Shown one piece after another: positions 37,495-46,826 of a DNA stretch of 64,000 bases. The stretch comes from Salinisphaera sp. Q1T1-3 (GTDB taxonomy: Bacteria > Pseudomonadota > Gammaproteobacteria > Nevskiales > Salinisphaeraceae), in NCBI RefSeq assembly GCF_003602005.1, contig NZ_QZWD01000008.1, forward strand, positions 124,001 to 188,000, written 5' to 3'. The stretch's first letter is position 1; every line of letters begins with the position of its first letter. The notes under the pieces were generated by a model, which saw nothing but the letters and a program-made list of their open reading frames with translations, made no database searches and had not been told where the DNA came from. Both the position numbers and the translations under genes were made by a program.

Positions 37495-38817
37495 TCAGCC
37501 CTGGCTGTTGGCGTTCAAGAGCTCGTCGAGCTCGGTTTCCTTTTCGGTGACGGTGGCGCCGGCGAGCAGGTTATCAACCACCTGCTGTTCCATGACCATC
37601 GCCTGCAGACCCTGCATGAGCTGCGGGTTCTGCTGATAGTACTGCTTGACCTGTTCGGCCTGTTCGCCGTAGCCGGAGGCGACTTCGTCCATCTTCTCGT
37701 CGACCTTGGCCTGGTCGAGTTCGAGCTCGCGCTCCGAAATCACTTCCGCGATCAGCAGACCGAGCGCAACACGCTTTTCCGCCTGTTCGCGCAGTGCCTC
37801 GTCAGGCAGCAGCTGCTTGGCCTGTTCCGGATCCTGCTGCATTTCCTGTGGCATGCGCTGCATCGCTTCCTTGCGCATGCGATCGATTTCCTGAGCGACC
37901 ATCGCTTCGGGCACTTCGATCGTGTTGGCCTCGTGCAGCGCATCCATGGTCTGCGTCTTCATGCTCGTTTCGATCGCGTGCTTGAGCTCCTGCTCGAGCG
38001 ATTCGCGGATCCGTGCACGCAGGGCCTCTGCCGTACCCTCCTCGACGCCCATCTGCTGGATGAACGCCTCGTTCAACTCGACCGGCTTGGCCTCGGCGAC
38101 CGACTTCACCGTGATGGAGAACGTCGCGGTCTTGCCGGCCAGCTCTTCGGCGCCGTAGTCCTCGGGGAAGGCAACATCCAGATCGAAATCCTCGCCGGCC
38201 TTGCGACCGACCAGCCCGCGCTCCATGTCGGGCAGGAACTTCTGCTCGCCCAGAGTGATTTCCATGTCGTCGGCCGAGCCGCCCTCGAAGGCTTCGCCAT
38301 CGATGCGCCCGATGTAATCCACGGTGACCTGATCACCGTCGACGGACTCGCGCTCGACCGCCTCAAAGGTCTTATTCTGGTCGCGGATCCGCTCGAGGGT
38401 GTTGTCGACGTCGGCCTCGCCCACTTCGGCGACCGGCTTTTCGACGGTGATCGAATCCAGCCCCTGAAGCGTGATTTCCGGATAGACCTCGATATCGGCC
38501 GTGAACGACAGCGGCCCGTCTTCCTCGAACGAATCGAGCTGGATCTCCGGCTGACCCGCCGGGTTGAGCTCGGATTTCTCGATCGCTTCCGGATACGTCT
38601 GCTGAATCAGTTCGCTGACCACTTCCTGGCGCGCCTGGGCGCCATAGCGCTGATAAAGCACCTTGGCGGGCGCCTTGCCCGGACGAAAACCCGGAATGCG
38701 CGCATTCTGCCCGACGCGCTTGACCTTTTCGTCCACCGCGCCGTTAACACGTTCGGCCGGGATCTGGACCTTGAGCCGTCGTTTCAGACCGCCGGGATTT
38801 TCTACGGAGACGTCCAT
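37495..38817 (-). CDS. tig: Trigger factor
   Basis: 440 aa. Ribosome-binding tail with GFRPGKAP signature (about residue 44), FKBP-type PPIase domain ([20 protein letters not shown], about 160-180) and the long C-terminal helical domain. First chaperone for nascent chains. Start of the tig-clpP-clpX-lon-hupB run. Confidence 0.98.
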   Translation of the reverse strand: MDVSVENPGGLKRRLKVQIPAERVNGAVDEKVKRVGQNARIPGFRPGKAPAKVLYQRYGAQARQEVVSELIQQTYPEAIEKSELNPAGQPEIQLDSFEEDGPLSFTADIEVYPEITLQGLDSITVEKPVAEVGEADVDNTLERIRDQNKTFEAVERESVDGDQVTVDYIGRIDGEAFEGGSADDMEITLGEQKFLPDMERGLVGRKAGEDFDLDVAFPEDYGAEELAGKTATFSITVKSVAEAKPVELNEAFIQQMGVEEGTAEALRARIRESLEQELKHAIETSMKTQTMDALHEANTIEVPEAMVAQEIDRMRKEAMQRMPQEMQQDPEQAKQLLPDEALREQAEKRVALGLLIAEVISERELELDQAKVDEKMDEVASGYGEQAEQVKQYYQQNPQLMQGLQAMVMEQQVVDNLLAGATVTEKETELDELLNANSQG

Positions 38818-38862
38818 TGGTACCTCAATCGAAACTGATCTTGTTTATCTAAAGACAATAAC

Positions 38863-38888
38863 GAGGCGATGCCCGAAGGCATCGCCTC
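38863..38888 (-). terminator. Hairpin after the aldo-keto reductase gene
   Basis: GAGGCGATGCC-TTCG-GGCATCGCCTC on the minus strand, an 11-bp stem with a UUCG loop, then a T-rich stretch. It ends transcripts entering the tig upstream region. Confidence 0.7.
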
Positions 38889-38923
38889 AATCGACCAACC
38901 AGTATAACAACCAGTCAATCGTT

Positions 38924-38941
38924 GGCGCCCGCGCGGGCGCC
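38924..38941. repeat. 18-bp perfect GC palindrome
   Basis: GGCGCCCGC-GCGGGCGCC, 11 bp after the aldo-keto reductase stop; it can form a hairpin only with a very tight loop or act as a protein-binding site. Confidence 0.5.
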
Positions 38942-38952
38942 CCGCTCAGTGC

Positions 38953-39948
38953 TCACCCCTCGCGCGCCGGCGGCGCCATGAACTCCGGCCCGACCGGGTC
39001 GGTGACATGGCGATTCACGATGGCCTCGATTTCCGCCCGAGCATCGTCATCGAGATGCCAACCGGGCACGTTGGCGACCGCATCGAGCTGATCGGGCGTG
39101 CGTGCGCCCCACAGCGCAAAAGCATGGTCGTACTGATCGAGCAACCAGCGAATCGCCAGATCCAGCACGTGCTTGCCGTAGTGTTCCTGCGCGAAGGCTT
39201 CCAGCGCATCGACCGCCGCCAGGTACTGCCCGAAGCGCGGCTGCTGGAATTTGGGGTCGCTGTTGCGCAGGTCGTCACCCGGAAATTCTCGATCCGCGTG
39301 CATGCGCCCGGACAACAGCCCCCGGCACAGGGCGCCGTAGGCCAAAAGGCGTGTATTGTTATCACGCGCCCATGGCAGCACGTCGTTGTCGATTTCGCGC
39401 TCGAACAGGTTATAGGGGTTCTGCGCAACATCGATGGCCACGATCTCCTGGAACGCGTCCATCTGCGCGGGCGTGAAATTCGACACGCCGACCGCCCGTA
39501 TCTTGCCGGCCGACTTCAGCTCGGCCATGGCCTCGGCAGTTTCGCGTATATCGACCTGCGGATCCGGCCAGTGCACCTGGAGCAGATCGATCGTATCGCT
39601 GCGCAGCCGGCGGCGCGAGTCGTCCGCCTCCTTGAGAAGGCGCTTCTTGCTGGCGTTTCGACGTACGTTGCCGTCGTCGTCCCACTCCAGCGCGCATTTG
39701 GTCGCCAACACCACCTGATCGCGCATGCCGCCCTGTTCGACGGCCTTGCCGACGATTTCCTCGGATCGGCCGAACCCGTAGACGGGCGCGGTATCGATCA
39801 GGGTTACGCCGCGATCGGGCGCGCTCTGGATGGTGTGAATCGATTCTTTTTCGTCGGTGCCGCCCCACATCCAGCCACCGATGGCCCATGTGCCGAGGCC
39901 GATCCGGGATGCGTCGAGGCCGTTACCGTTGAGATCGCGTGTTTCCAA
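38953..39948 (-). CDS. Aldo-keto reductase (AKR11/12-like, MFS-independent cytoplasmic oxidoreductase)
   Basis: 331 aa from a TTG at 39948 (ETRDLNGNGLDASRIGLGTW), which has GGAGAG 5-7 bp ahead; an ATG at 39975 is in frame but has no SD. Catalytic tetrad: LIDTAPVYGFGRSEE (Asp, Tyr), LATKCALEW (Lys), LLQVHWPDP (His). Cofactor loop near the C-terminus. Substrate unknown; not close to the DkgB-like gene at 8.2 kb. Confidence 0.85.
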   Translation of the reverse strand: METRDLNGNGLDASRIGLGTWAIGGWMWGGTDEKESIHTIQSAPDRGVTLIDTAPVYGFGRSEEIVGKAVEQGGMRDQVVLATKCALEWDDDGNVRRNASKKRLLKEADDSRRRLRSDTIDLLQVHWPDPQVDIRETAEAMAELKSAGKIRAVGVSNFTPAQMDAFQEIVAIDVAQNPYNLFEREIDNDVLPWARDNNTRLLAYGALCRGLLSGRMHADREFPGDDLRNSDPKFQQPRFGQYLAAVDALEAFAQEHYGKHVLDLAIRWLLDQYDHAFALWGARTPDQLDAVANVPGWHLDDDARAEIEAIVNRHVTDPVGPEFMAPPAREG

Positions 39949-40040
39949 CCAGTCTCTCCACGTGACGAATGCCATGGAGGTGGGGTGCGATCACGACGCA
40001 TTCAAGCGTGGATGCTCGAAACGTCGGGAAAAGGAGAGGA

Positions 40041-40115
<75 letters not shown>

Positions 40116-40122
40116 GCCGGGA

Positions 40123-40199
40123 TGGGGTGGACGATCGGACTCGAACCGACGACGACCGGAATCACAATCCGGGGCTCTACCAACTGAGCTACGCCCACC
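40123..40199 (-). tRNA. tRNA-His (GTG)
   Basis: Includes the extra G(-1) opposite C73 that marks histidine tRNAs; anticodon loop TTGTGAT, T arm GTCGG-TTCGAGT-CCGAT, encoded CCA. Seven bp upstream of tRNA-Lys on the same strand. Confidence 0.94.
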
Positions 40200-40388
40200 A
40201 CCGACAGATCACTCGTCAGCCGGGCATCCCGCCTAACGAGCGGCGTATTCTAGCGGGCTTGTCAGCGCTTGCCAACAGCCGATCGCATCATCGCCCTACG
40301 CGCCCCGCCGCCAGCGGTGTTGAAAGCGCATGCCACTGCGCCCGACGAGTTGCAGCATGCCTTGGCCAGCCTTGATAATACGCACGCT

Positions 40389-40464
40389 GCGCTCGTAGCT
40401 CAGGGGATAGAGCAGCGGTCTTCTAAACCGCTGGTCGCTGGTTCGAATCCAGCCGGGCGCACCA
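40389..40464 (+). tRNA. tRNA-Arg (TCT)
   Basis: 76 nt with encoded CCA; acceptor GCGCTCG...CGGGCGC, anticodon loop CTTCTAA, T arm GCTGG-TTCGAAT-CCAGC. Opposite strand to tRNA-His/Lys. Confidence 0.95.
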
Positions 40465-40498
40465 TCCTCATCCACGACAAGCCGCCTTCGATGAACCG

Positions 40499-40521
40499 CG
40501 CCCGCAGCGCGGGCGGGCTTT
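40499..40521 (+). terminator. Terminator after tRNA-Arg
   Basis: CGCCCGC-AGC-GCGGGCG followed by GGCTTTA; the T run is short. Confidence 0.6.
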
Positions 40522-40730
40522 ACCAGGGCGCCTCACCAGGGCGCCTCGTCACGAGATAGGCAAGTCGTGAGCCTCGTCGCGCTTTTCCACCGGTATTGCA
40601 AGGCCCTTGCCACGATCGACGACGGCCCCCATTGCGAGTCGTCATTGCTGCGAACGACAAGCGGTCGGCACCGCATCGAGACCGCGCCGCCAGTCTCACC
40701 ACGACTCTTGCCAGCCCGGTGGCTACGGTC

Positions 40731-41486
40731 TCACGCGACCCGGACCAGCGCCATCCAGGCCCCCTTCGACAGCAGGATGATCGACAGGGCGAAAAGCATG
40801 ATTTCAATCATGCGCCGGTACGTGGTTTCGGACAGCCATTGCGCGATCCGACGGCCGATCACGGTGCCCACGATGCCGGTGGCGACCAGCCCCAACGTCA
40901 GCTGCCAGCTCAGGCCATGGAGCTTGTCGAGCCACCAGTAGGCCGGGAGCTTCGCGAGATTGCAAAAGGCAAACGCAATCGCGATCGTGCCGGCGAATTG
41001 CAGCTTGGGCAGCCGCTGTGGCAACAGATACGCCTGGGCCGGCGGGCCGCCCGAATGCGTGATGAAGCTGGTAATGCCGGTGATCGTGCCCCAGAACACG
41101 CCCTGCGGCACCGCCGCCTCCGTGGCCGCCCCCTGGCCTCGGCCAAGCCAGGTCCGCAGGCAATACCAGAGCCCGATCAAGCCGGTGACGATCAGCAACA
41201 GGCTTTCCGGCGTATACGGCGTGACGACGGTCGCGATCGTCACGCCAACCAGCATCGACGGGATCAGAATCGCCAGATTGCGCTTCGAGTGATCGCGACG
41301 ATAGAGCGACACGGCGACCCAGTCGGTCACGATATAGACCGGCAACAACAGGGCCGCGGCCTGAATCGGATTCATCACCAGCGCCAGCATCGGCACCGAA
41401 ATCGCGGCCGCCGAGGCCAGACCGCCCTTCGACATGCCCACAATCAGGGCAGCGATCAGCAGCAGAACGATATGCGTTGTAAGAAT
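40731..41486 (-). CDS. TauE/SafE-family (sulfite exporter-like) permease with probable ATT start
   Basis: 251 aa if begun at an ATT codon at 41486, or 236 aa from a GTG at 41441. The GTG start would cut the first membrane helix (LTTHIVLLLIAALIVGMSKG) in two, while the ATT has AGGA 7 bp upstream and completes the helix; no in-frame ATG, GTG or TTG exists between the upstream stop and the GTG. Family motifs: GMSKGGLASAAAISVPML and SFITHSGGPPAQAYLLP (the two halves of the repeat). Exports sulfite, sulfoacetate or similar organosulfur anions in characterised cases; the substrate here is open. Confidence 0.8.
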   Translation of the reverse strand: MLTTHIVLLLIAALIVGMSKGGLASAAAISVPMLALVMNPIQAAALLLPVYIVTDWVAVSLYRRDHSKRNLAILIPSMLVGVTIATVVTPYTPESLLLIVTGLIGLWYCLRTWLGRGQGAATEAAVPQGVFWGTITGITSFITHSGGPPAQAYLLPQRLPKLQFAGTIAIAFAFCNLAKLPAYWWLDKLHGLSWQLTLGLVATGIVGTVIGRRIAQWLSETTYRRMIEIMLFALSIILLSKGAWMALVRVA

Positions 41487-41835
41487 GCGCCGATCCTGTT
41501 GCGACGGACAATATTCAGCGATTCGCCGTGAGGCCCGAGCACGCGGCGGTCGCGCGACACTTTAATCGAGCCCCGACCAAGCGTCGAGACGGTCTGCAAC
41601 GACGCAGGAACGGCCGCCGATCAGAAGCAAGACGCGCCCGGCCGCAATGTCGACACACGACCACCGAATAGAAGCACGCGTGTTGTCTTGCTGGCTTGCG
41701 CGCCGCTGGATCGGCAGCCCGATTCCCGGTCGCCCGGGGCCAAGGCGCTTACGGCCCGCGTGGCACAGCAAAGCCGAGACGGCAGACACGAAACCAGCCT
41801 TGAATACCGCGCCACACTACAATCCGTATGCGCGC
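41487..41835. other. Gap between ABC exporter and TauE-like gene
   Basis: No gene, RNA or clear terminator recognised; only short unsupported frames. Confidence 0.4.
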
Positions 41836-43608
41836 TCAGGCCGCGAATTGCAGCCGCGCCAATTCCGCATACAGGCTGCTCTCGCGAAGCAGGCTGTCAT
41901 GGGTGCCCTGGGCGACGATGCGGCCTTTGTCCATGACCACGGTGCGATCCGCGCGCTGGACAGTGGACAGCCGGTGGGCCACGACCAGCGTGGTACGTCC
42001 GACAGCCAGTCGGGCGAGGGCCTGTTGAATCGCGGCCTCGGATTGCGCGTCGAGCGCGGACGTCGCCTCGTCCAGCAACAGCAGCGGCGCATCACGCAGG
42101 ATCGCGCGAGCGATCGCCAGACGTTGTCGCTGACCGCCGGATAACCCCACGCCGCGCTCGCCGATACGTGTGTCGTAGCCCTCGGCCAGCGCCGCGATAA
42201 ACGTGTGTGCCTCGGCAGCCTGCGCAGCCGCCCGCACCTCGGCATCCGTGGCCGTCGGCCGGCTGAAGCGAATATTGTCGGCAACGCTCGCCGCGAAGAC
42301 GACCGTGTCCTGCGGCACCAGGGCAATCGATTGGCGTAGCATATCCACCGATAACGCTTTCAGATCGACCCCGTTCCATGTGATGGCGCCGGCAACCGGA
42401 TCGTGAAACCGCAACAGCAAGGCCAGCAACGTGCTCTTGCCAGCCCCGGACGGCCCGACGAGTGCCACGGTCTCGCCTGGCACGATTGCCAGATCGATAT
42501 CCTCGAGCACCGGCTGCGATGTGCGCGTCGGATACGCGAACGCCACCCGCTCGAAGCGGATCCGCGCCTGTCGAGGCGTCGGCATGGGCTCGGGCTCGGC
42601 CGGCGCCACGATGTGCGAACGCTCGGCGAAAAGATCGGCGATCCGCCCCATCGCCCCCGCAGCCCGCAGGACCGAGCCCCAGACGTTGCTGATCGAGCCG
42701 ACCGCGCTGGCAGCGAACACGGCATACAGCACGAACTGACTCAGGATGCCGACCTCGAGCGTGCCGGCAAGCACATCCAGCGCGCCGATCCAGAGCACCA
42801 GCGTGATCGCGCCGAACACCAGAACGACGACACCGGCGATCAGCGCGGCGCGCATGCCGATACGACGACGAGCGGTATGCAATGCCCGTTCGATCGCCTG
42901 GCCGTATCGCCGGCCTTCGAGATGCTCTCGACCATATGCCTTGACCGTCGCGACGGCATTCAATGTTTCGTGACTGATCGCACTGGCCTCGGCCAGCTGA
43001 TCCTGGCTGTGCCGCGACAATCGCTGGACGCGACGGCCGAAGACCAGAATCGGAACGACCACCGTCGGAATGATCAGGGCCGTCAGGCCGGCCAGCCGCG
43101 GGCTCGTCCAGACCATGGCCGCGCTGGCGCCCACCAGCATCACGATGGAGCGCAAGGCTGTGGATATGCTGGAGCCGATCAGCGTCTGCACCAGTTCAGC
43201 ATCCGTGCCCAGACGCGACATCAGCTCGCCGGTGCGACTGGTGTCGAAAAACGCCATGTCCAGCCCCACGAGATGGCGATACAACGCCCCGCGCAACGAC
43301 GCCAGCGCTCGTTCGCCCAGCAGCGTGATACAGAAATAGCGCAGCGCCATCGCCAGCGCGTAGACGAAAGCGACCAGAAACAGCGCGGCAAACGTGCGAT
43401 CGACAGCCGCGGCGTTATCGGCTGTGAACCCGCGGTCGATCATATGACGCACGGCGACCGGCAACACGAGGCTCGCCCCCGAAGACAACACCAACGCGAG
43501 CAGCCAACCCAGTGCCAGGCCACGGTGCGGCCGCAAGAACGGCCACAGACCGAACAGCGCTGAAAACCGATGATTGCGATTCCCGGAATCGACCGACGTC
43601 GTACGCAT
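41836..43608 (-). CDS. ABC exporter, fused permease and ATPase (MsbA-like)
   Basis: 590 aa. Six-helix exporter domain (about 20-320), then an ABC ATPase with Walker A GPSGAGKSTLL (about 385), Q loop VPQDTVVF, signature LSGGQRQRLAIARAIL, Walker B LLLLDEATSALD and H loop VAHRLST. A half transporter that works as a homodimer or with a partner; drug, lipid or peptide export. No dedicated partner is beside it, so the substrate is unknown. Confidence 0.92.
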   Translation of the reverse strand: MRTTSVDSGNRNHRFSALFGLWPFLRPHRGLALGWLLALVLSSGASLVLPVAVRHMIDRGFTADNAAAVDRTFAALFLVAFVYALAMALRYFCITLLGERALASLRGALYRHLVGLDMAFFDTSRTGELMSRLGTDAELVQTLIGSSISTALRSIVMLVGASAAMVWTSPRLAGLTALIIPTVVVPILVFGRRVQRLSRHSQDQLAEASAISHETLNAVATVKAYGREHLEGRRYGQAIERALHTARRRIGMRAALIAGVVVLVFGAITLVLWIGALDVLAGTLEVGILSQFVLYAVFAASAVGSISNVWGSVLRAAGAMGRIADLFAERSHIVAPAEPEPMPTPRQARIRFERVAFAYPTRTSQPVLEDIDLAIVPGETVALVGPSGAGKSTLLALLLRFHDPVAGAITWNGVDLKALSVDMLRQSIALVPQDTVVFAASVADNIRFSRPTATDAEVRAAAQAAEAHTFIAALAEGYDTRIGERGVGLSGGQRQRLAIARAILRDAPLLLLDEATSALDAQSEAAIQQALARLAVGRTTLVVAHRLSTVQRADRTVVMDKGRIVAQGTHDSLLRESSLYAELARLQFAA

Positions 43609-43818
43609 AAGGCGTCATGCCCGCACACATCGCGGACCGTAGCGATAAGGATTAACGCCCCAAGATACCGGAGCCAGTCTCGTGCCGGGCGCGCGCACTC
43701 CGGTAGAAAGAGATCACCGGATATCAGCGCCGCGCTAGAGTCCGAACGCCATCGAGACGAAACCGGGACACGGCTGATCAGTCGGCACGACGGAGGGGCG
43801 TCCACGGCCCGACTCGCG

Positions 43819-44121
43819 CTAGGGCCTGTTGATGTGTCGTGCGAGTCCGCGCCAAGTGCGCCCTGAAATTGACGATGGGCGGCAAGACGAGGCATAGCAC
43901 GCATAGCGTGTCATTCTGCGCCAGCGGGCTAGAACGCTGGATTGCCGTCGTGTTTTTGATTTTGGGGGCACTTGTCCCTTCGGGTTGGACTACAAATCTC
44001 GCCCGGCGGCGGCGTTGCGAGTCTGGATCGTGGCACGCCACGATCGGCAACTCGCGCCTTGCAGGACACACTGCGGCCTCTCGACGAAAAGGCGCTCGAA
44101 CGAAACATCAACAGGCCCTAG
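43819..44121. repeat. CTAG-ended repeat, copy D (best-preserved)
   Basis: 303 bp bounded by CTAGGGCCTGTTGATG and CATCAACAGGCCCTAG, a 16-bp perfect terminal inverted repeat including CTAG at both outer edges, which looks like a 4-bp target duplication. Inside: CCAGCG...CGCTGG hairpin, GTCCCTTCGGGTTGG mini-hairpin, and the main hairpin GATCGTGGC-AC-GCCACGATC. It carries no plausible protein. It sits upstream of the ABC exporter gene. Confidence 0.88.
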
Positions 44122-44361
44122 GACACCGGCCGTGTATGGCATGCGAGCGGCCCACTGCTCGGCCTGACTTGCATTGCCAAGCCTTGCGGCGCCGGCATCC
44201 CAACTGACAGGCAGCGAGCATGCGGAAAAATCCCACCAGCGTGCCATTGGGCTCGCGCATCTGCCCCCGATCGCAGTTTTTACAGGCGATGCCGTTCATG
44301 CCACATGCTTTTCACACCAAAGCGCCGGCGCGGCGCACGCGGCACGTGTCAACAGGCCCTA
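44118..44361. repeat. Possible diverged second copy abutting copy D
   Basis: GTGTCAACAGGCCCTAA at 44346-44362 is a further copy of the element's right end, and the bases after copy D (GTGTATGGCATGCGAG) faintly recall the left end. The inside has no clear match. It carries a 63-codon Cys-rich frame on the minus strand (see findings). Confidence 0.35.
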
Positions 44362-44431
44362 ACCCCGCCTTGATCAGGCGGATGCACGGGCGCGGACATC
44401 ACACAAGTTCACCCTGCCCGATTCGCATTCG

Positions 44432-45679
44432 TCATGAGGTGTGATCAGCGCCGCGGCCGTCGGTTTGGGGGCGCTGCCCACCACGAAAGCAGACGAAGAA
44501 TATGGCCATCACGGCCAGCGCGAACACCGCGGGAAAGAGCCAGATGTCTTGCCAGTCGTGTCGGGTGCCGCCGTCCAGTGAATAGTAATCGGTGATCGCC
44601 CCGGCCACCCAGAAGCCGATCAGCATCCCAAAACCATAGGTTGCCAGGGTGATCATGCCCTGCGCGGCGCTTCGAAAACGTTCGCCGGCCCGTTGATTGG
44701 TATAGATCTGGCCGGAAACGAAGAAGAAATCGTAGCAAAGCCCGTGCAACAGGATGCCCAGCAACAACATCCATACCTGATTGCCGCTATCGCCGAACGC
44801 GAACAACAAATACCGCACACCCCAGGCGAGCATGCCCAGAAGTAGCGTCTTCTTGATCCCGACCCGCTGGATGAACAGCGGCAACATCAACATGAAAAAG
44901 ACTTCCGAGATCTGGCCCAAAGTCATTTTTGCGGTCGGATCGGCCACACCGATCTCGGATAGAAAGGGGTTGGCATTCTGGTAATAGAAAGCCAGCGGAA
45001 TACAGATCAGGATCGAGGCGACGAAAAAGACCGCGTAATCTCGGTTCTTGAGCAGCTTCAACGCGTCGATACCGAGCCGTTCGCTCAGGCTCGCGCCCGC
45101 AGCCTCTCCGGCTTTCGGCGGTGTCGCGGGCAGCGTGAAGCTATAAATGCCTAGAACGAGAGACGCCACGGCACACATGAGAAAGGTGTAGCGCAGCGCG
45201 CCCGTCTCGATGGCTGCCGCGCCATCCCATGCAAAGACATAGCTGATGGCCAGCCCGGCCGCGATCCAGCCCAACGAGCCCCATACCCGAATCTTGCCGA
45301 ATTCCCGGTCCGGTTCGCGCAATTGCCGAAAAGCGACCGCGTTCACCAGCGCCAGCGTCGGCATATAAAGGATCATATACACCAGCACCGTGATGTAGAA
45401 CGCACTGAAATCCTGGGCAACAAAAAGCCGGTACATCAGCACCGCACCAACCAGGTGCAGGATGCCGAGAATACGCTCGGCGTTGAAGAATCGGTCGGCG
45501 ATGAGGCCGATGATGAACGGCGCCACGATCGCTCCCCACGACTGGGTCGCGAACGCCATGCCGATCTGCCCGTCCGAGGCGTGAAGCGTACTGCCCAGAA
45601 AGGTCCCCAGGGTGACGAACCAGCCGCCCCAGATGAAAAACTCGAGAAACATCATGATGCTGAGCCGAGCGCGAATCAT
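44432..45679 (-). CDS. MFS permease of the nucleoside:H+ symporter type
   Basis: 415 aa, 12 membrane helices. Opens FLEFFIWGGWFVTLGTFLGS, a hallmark of the NHS (NupG-like) family; GKIRVWGSLGWIAAGLA follows. SD AGGAGG before 45679. Last gene of the LacI-linked unit, so the cargo is more likely a sugar or polyol than a nucleoside. Confidence 0.85.
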   Translation of the reverse strand: MIRARLSIMMFLEFFIWGGWFVTLGTFLGSTLHASDGQIGMAFATQSWGAIVAPFIIGLIADRFFNAERILGILHLVGAVLMYRLFVAQDFSAFYITVLVYMILYMPTLALVNAVAFRQLREPDREFGKIRVWGSLGWIAAGLAISYVFAWDGAAAIETGALRYTFLMCAVASLVLGIYSFTLPATPPKAGEAAGASLSERLGIDALKLLKNRDYAVFFVASILICIPLAFYYQNANPFLSEIGVADPTAKMTLGQISEVFFMLMLPLFIQRVGIKKTLLLGMLAWGVRYLLFAFGDSGNQVWMLLLGILLHGLCYDFFFVSGQIYTNQRAGERFRSAAQGMITLATYGFGMLIGFWVAGAITDYYSLDGGTRHDWQDIWLFPAVFALAVMAIFFVCFRGGQRPQTDGRGADHTS

Positions 45680-45733
45680 GACTCCCCTCCTTGTTTATTC
45701 TTTAGAACGACGCCGCGCGCAGCCCGCGACGGA

Positions 45734-46810
45734 TCATTCGAGCCCGAGAATGCGTCGATTGCGTGACGGACTGGCTTCGACGCCCGCGAAATCGTCGAAA
45801 GACCGGCCGGCCCGCTGGATCAGATGACGGCGAATATGCGCAACGCCTTCCCGGGCGCCCTGGGCCGAATCCTTCAGACAACATTCCCACTCGAGAACGG
45901 CCCATCCGTCGTAGCCGTACTGGGTCAGCTTGCTGAAGATCGCCCCGAAATCGATCTGGCCATCGCCCAACGATCGGAACCGTCCGGGGCGATCCACCCA
46001 GGATTGGTAGCCGCCATAGACACCCGAACTGGCATTCGGCGTGAATTCCGCATCCTTGACATGAAACATGCCGATGCGCTCGTGATAGCGATCAATAAAC
46101 CCGAGATAATCCATCTGTTGCAGCAGTAGATGGCTGGGGTCGTACAGAATCCGGGCCCGCGGGTGGTGCTCGACCGCCTCCAGAAACCGCTCGAAGCTGG
46201 CGCCATCGTGCAGATCCTCACCGGGATGGATCTCGAAACACAGATCAACGCCCGCGTCTTCGAAGCTGTCGAGAATGGGTCGCCAACGCCGGGCCAGCTC
46301 GGCGAATCCTTCATCGACCAGACCTTCGGGGCGCTGCGGCCAGGGATAGAAGAACGGCCACAGCAAGGCACCGGAGAAGGTCGCGTGCGCGCTCAGCCCC
46401 AGACGGCGACTTGCTTTCGCGGCCAGATGCAGCTGCTCGATCGCCCACTGCGTTCGAGCTTCGGGGCGCCCACGCACCGAAGACGGCGCAAAATCGTCGA
46501 ACAATTCGTTGCAGGCCGGGTGCACGGCAACGAGCTGGCCCTGGATATGCGTCGAAAGCTCGGTGATGCTTACCCCGGCCGCTTCGCATCGGGCATTGAG
46601 CTCGTCGCAGTATTCCTGGCTTTCGGCAGCCAGCGCCAGATCCATGCAGCGCGGATCACCGCTGGGAATCTGGATGCCGGCATAGCCCAGGCCGCTCGCC
46701 CAGGCCGCGATGTCATCAAGCGTGTTGAACGGCGGTTCGTCCCCAAGGAACTGGGCCAGAAACAGGCCTGGGCCACGAATCGCGCTGTCGATGGATAGGT
46801 TGGCTTGCAT
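45734..46810 (-). CDS. Sugar phosphate isomerase/epimerase (xylose isomerase-like TIM barrel)
   Basis: 358 aa from MQANLSIDSA with SD GGAG. AP-endonuclease-2/TIM-barrel family motifs: LGYAGIQIPSGDP, CFEIHPGEDLHDG, ILYDPSHLLLQQMD, MFHVKDAEF (metal ligands). Found with Gfo/Idh/MocA dehydrogenases in inositol- and keto-sugar pathways; precise substrate unknown. 16 bp after the oxidoreductase gene. Confidence 0.85.
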   Translation of the reverse strand: MQANLSIDSAIRGPGLFLAQFLGDEPPFNTLDDIAAWASGLGYAGIQIPSGDPRCMDLALAAESQEYCDELNARCEAAGVSITELSTHIQGQLVAVHPACNELFDDFAPSSVRGRPEARTQWAIEQLHLAAKASRRLGLSAHATFSGALLWPFFYPWPQRPEGLVDEGFAELARRWRPILDSFEDAGVDLCFEIHPGEDLHDGASFERFLEAVEHHPRARILYDPSHLLLQQMDYLGFIDRYHERIGMFHVKDAEFTPNASSGVYGGYQSWVDRPGRFRSLGDGQIDFGAIFSKLTQYGYDGWAVLEWECCLKDSAQGAREGVAHIRRHLIQRAGRSFDDFAGVEASPSRNRRILGLE

Positions 46811-46826
46811 GAACACTCCGAATGAA

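Noticed and set aside
40530-40553. Direct repeat CAGGGCGCCTC twice in tandem after tRNA-Arg
   Set aside because: Only two 13-bp units; too little to call an attachment site, and no integrase gene is near.
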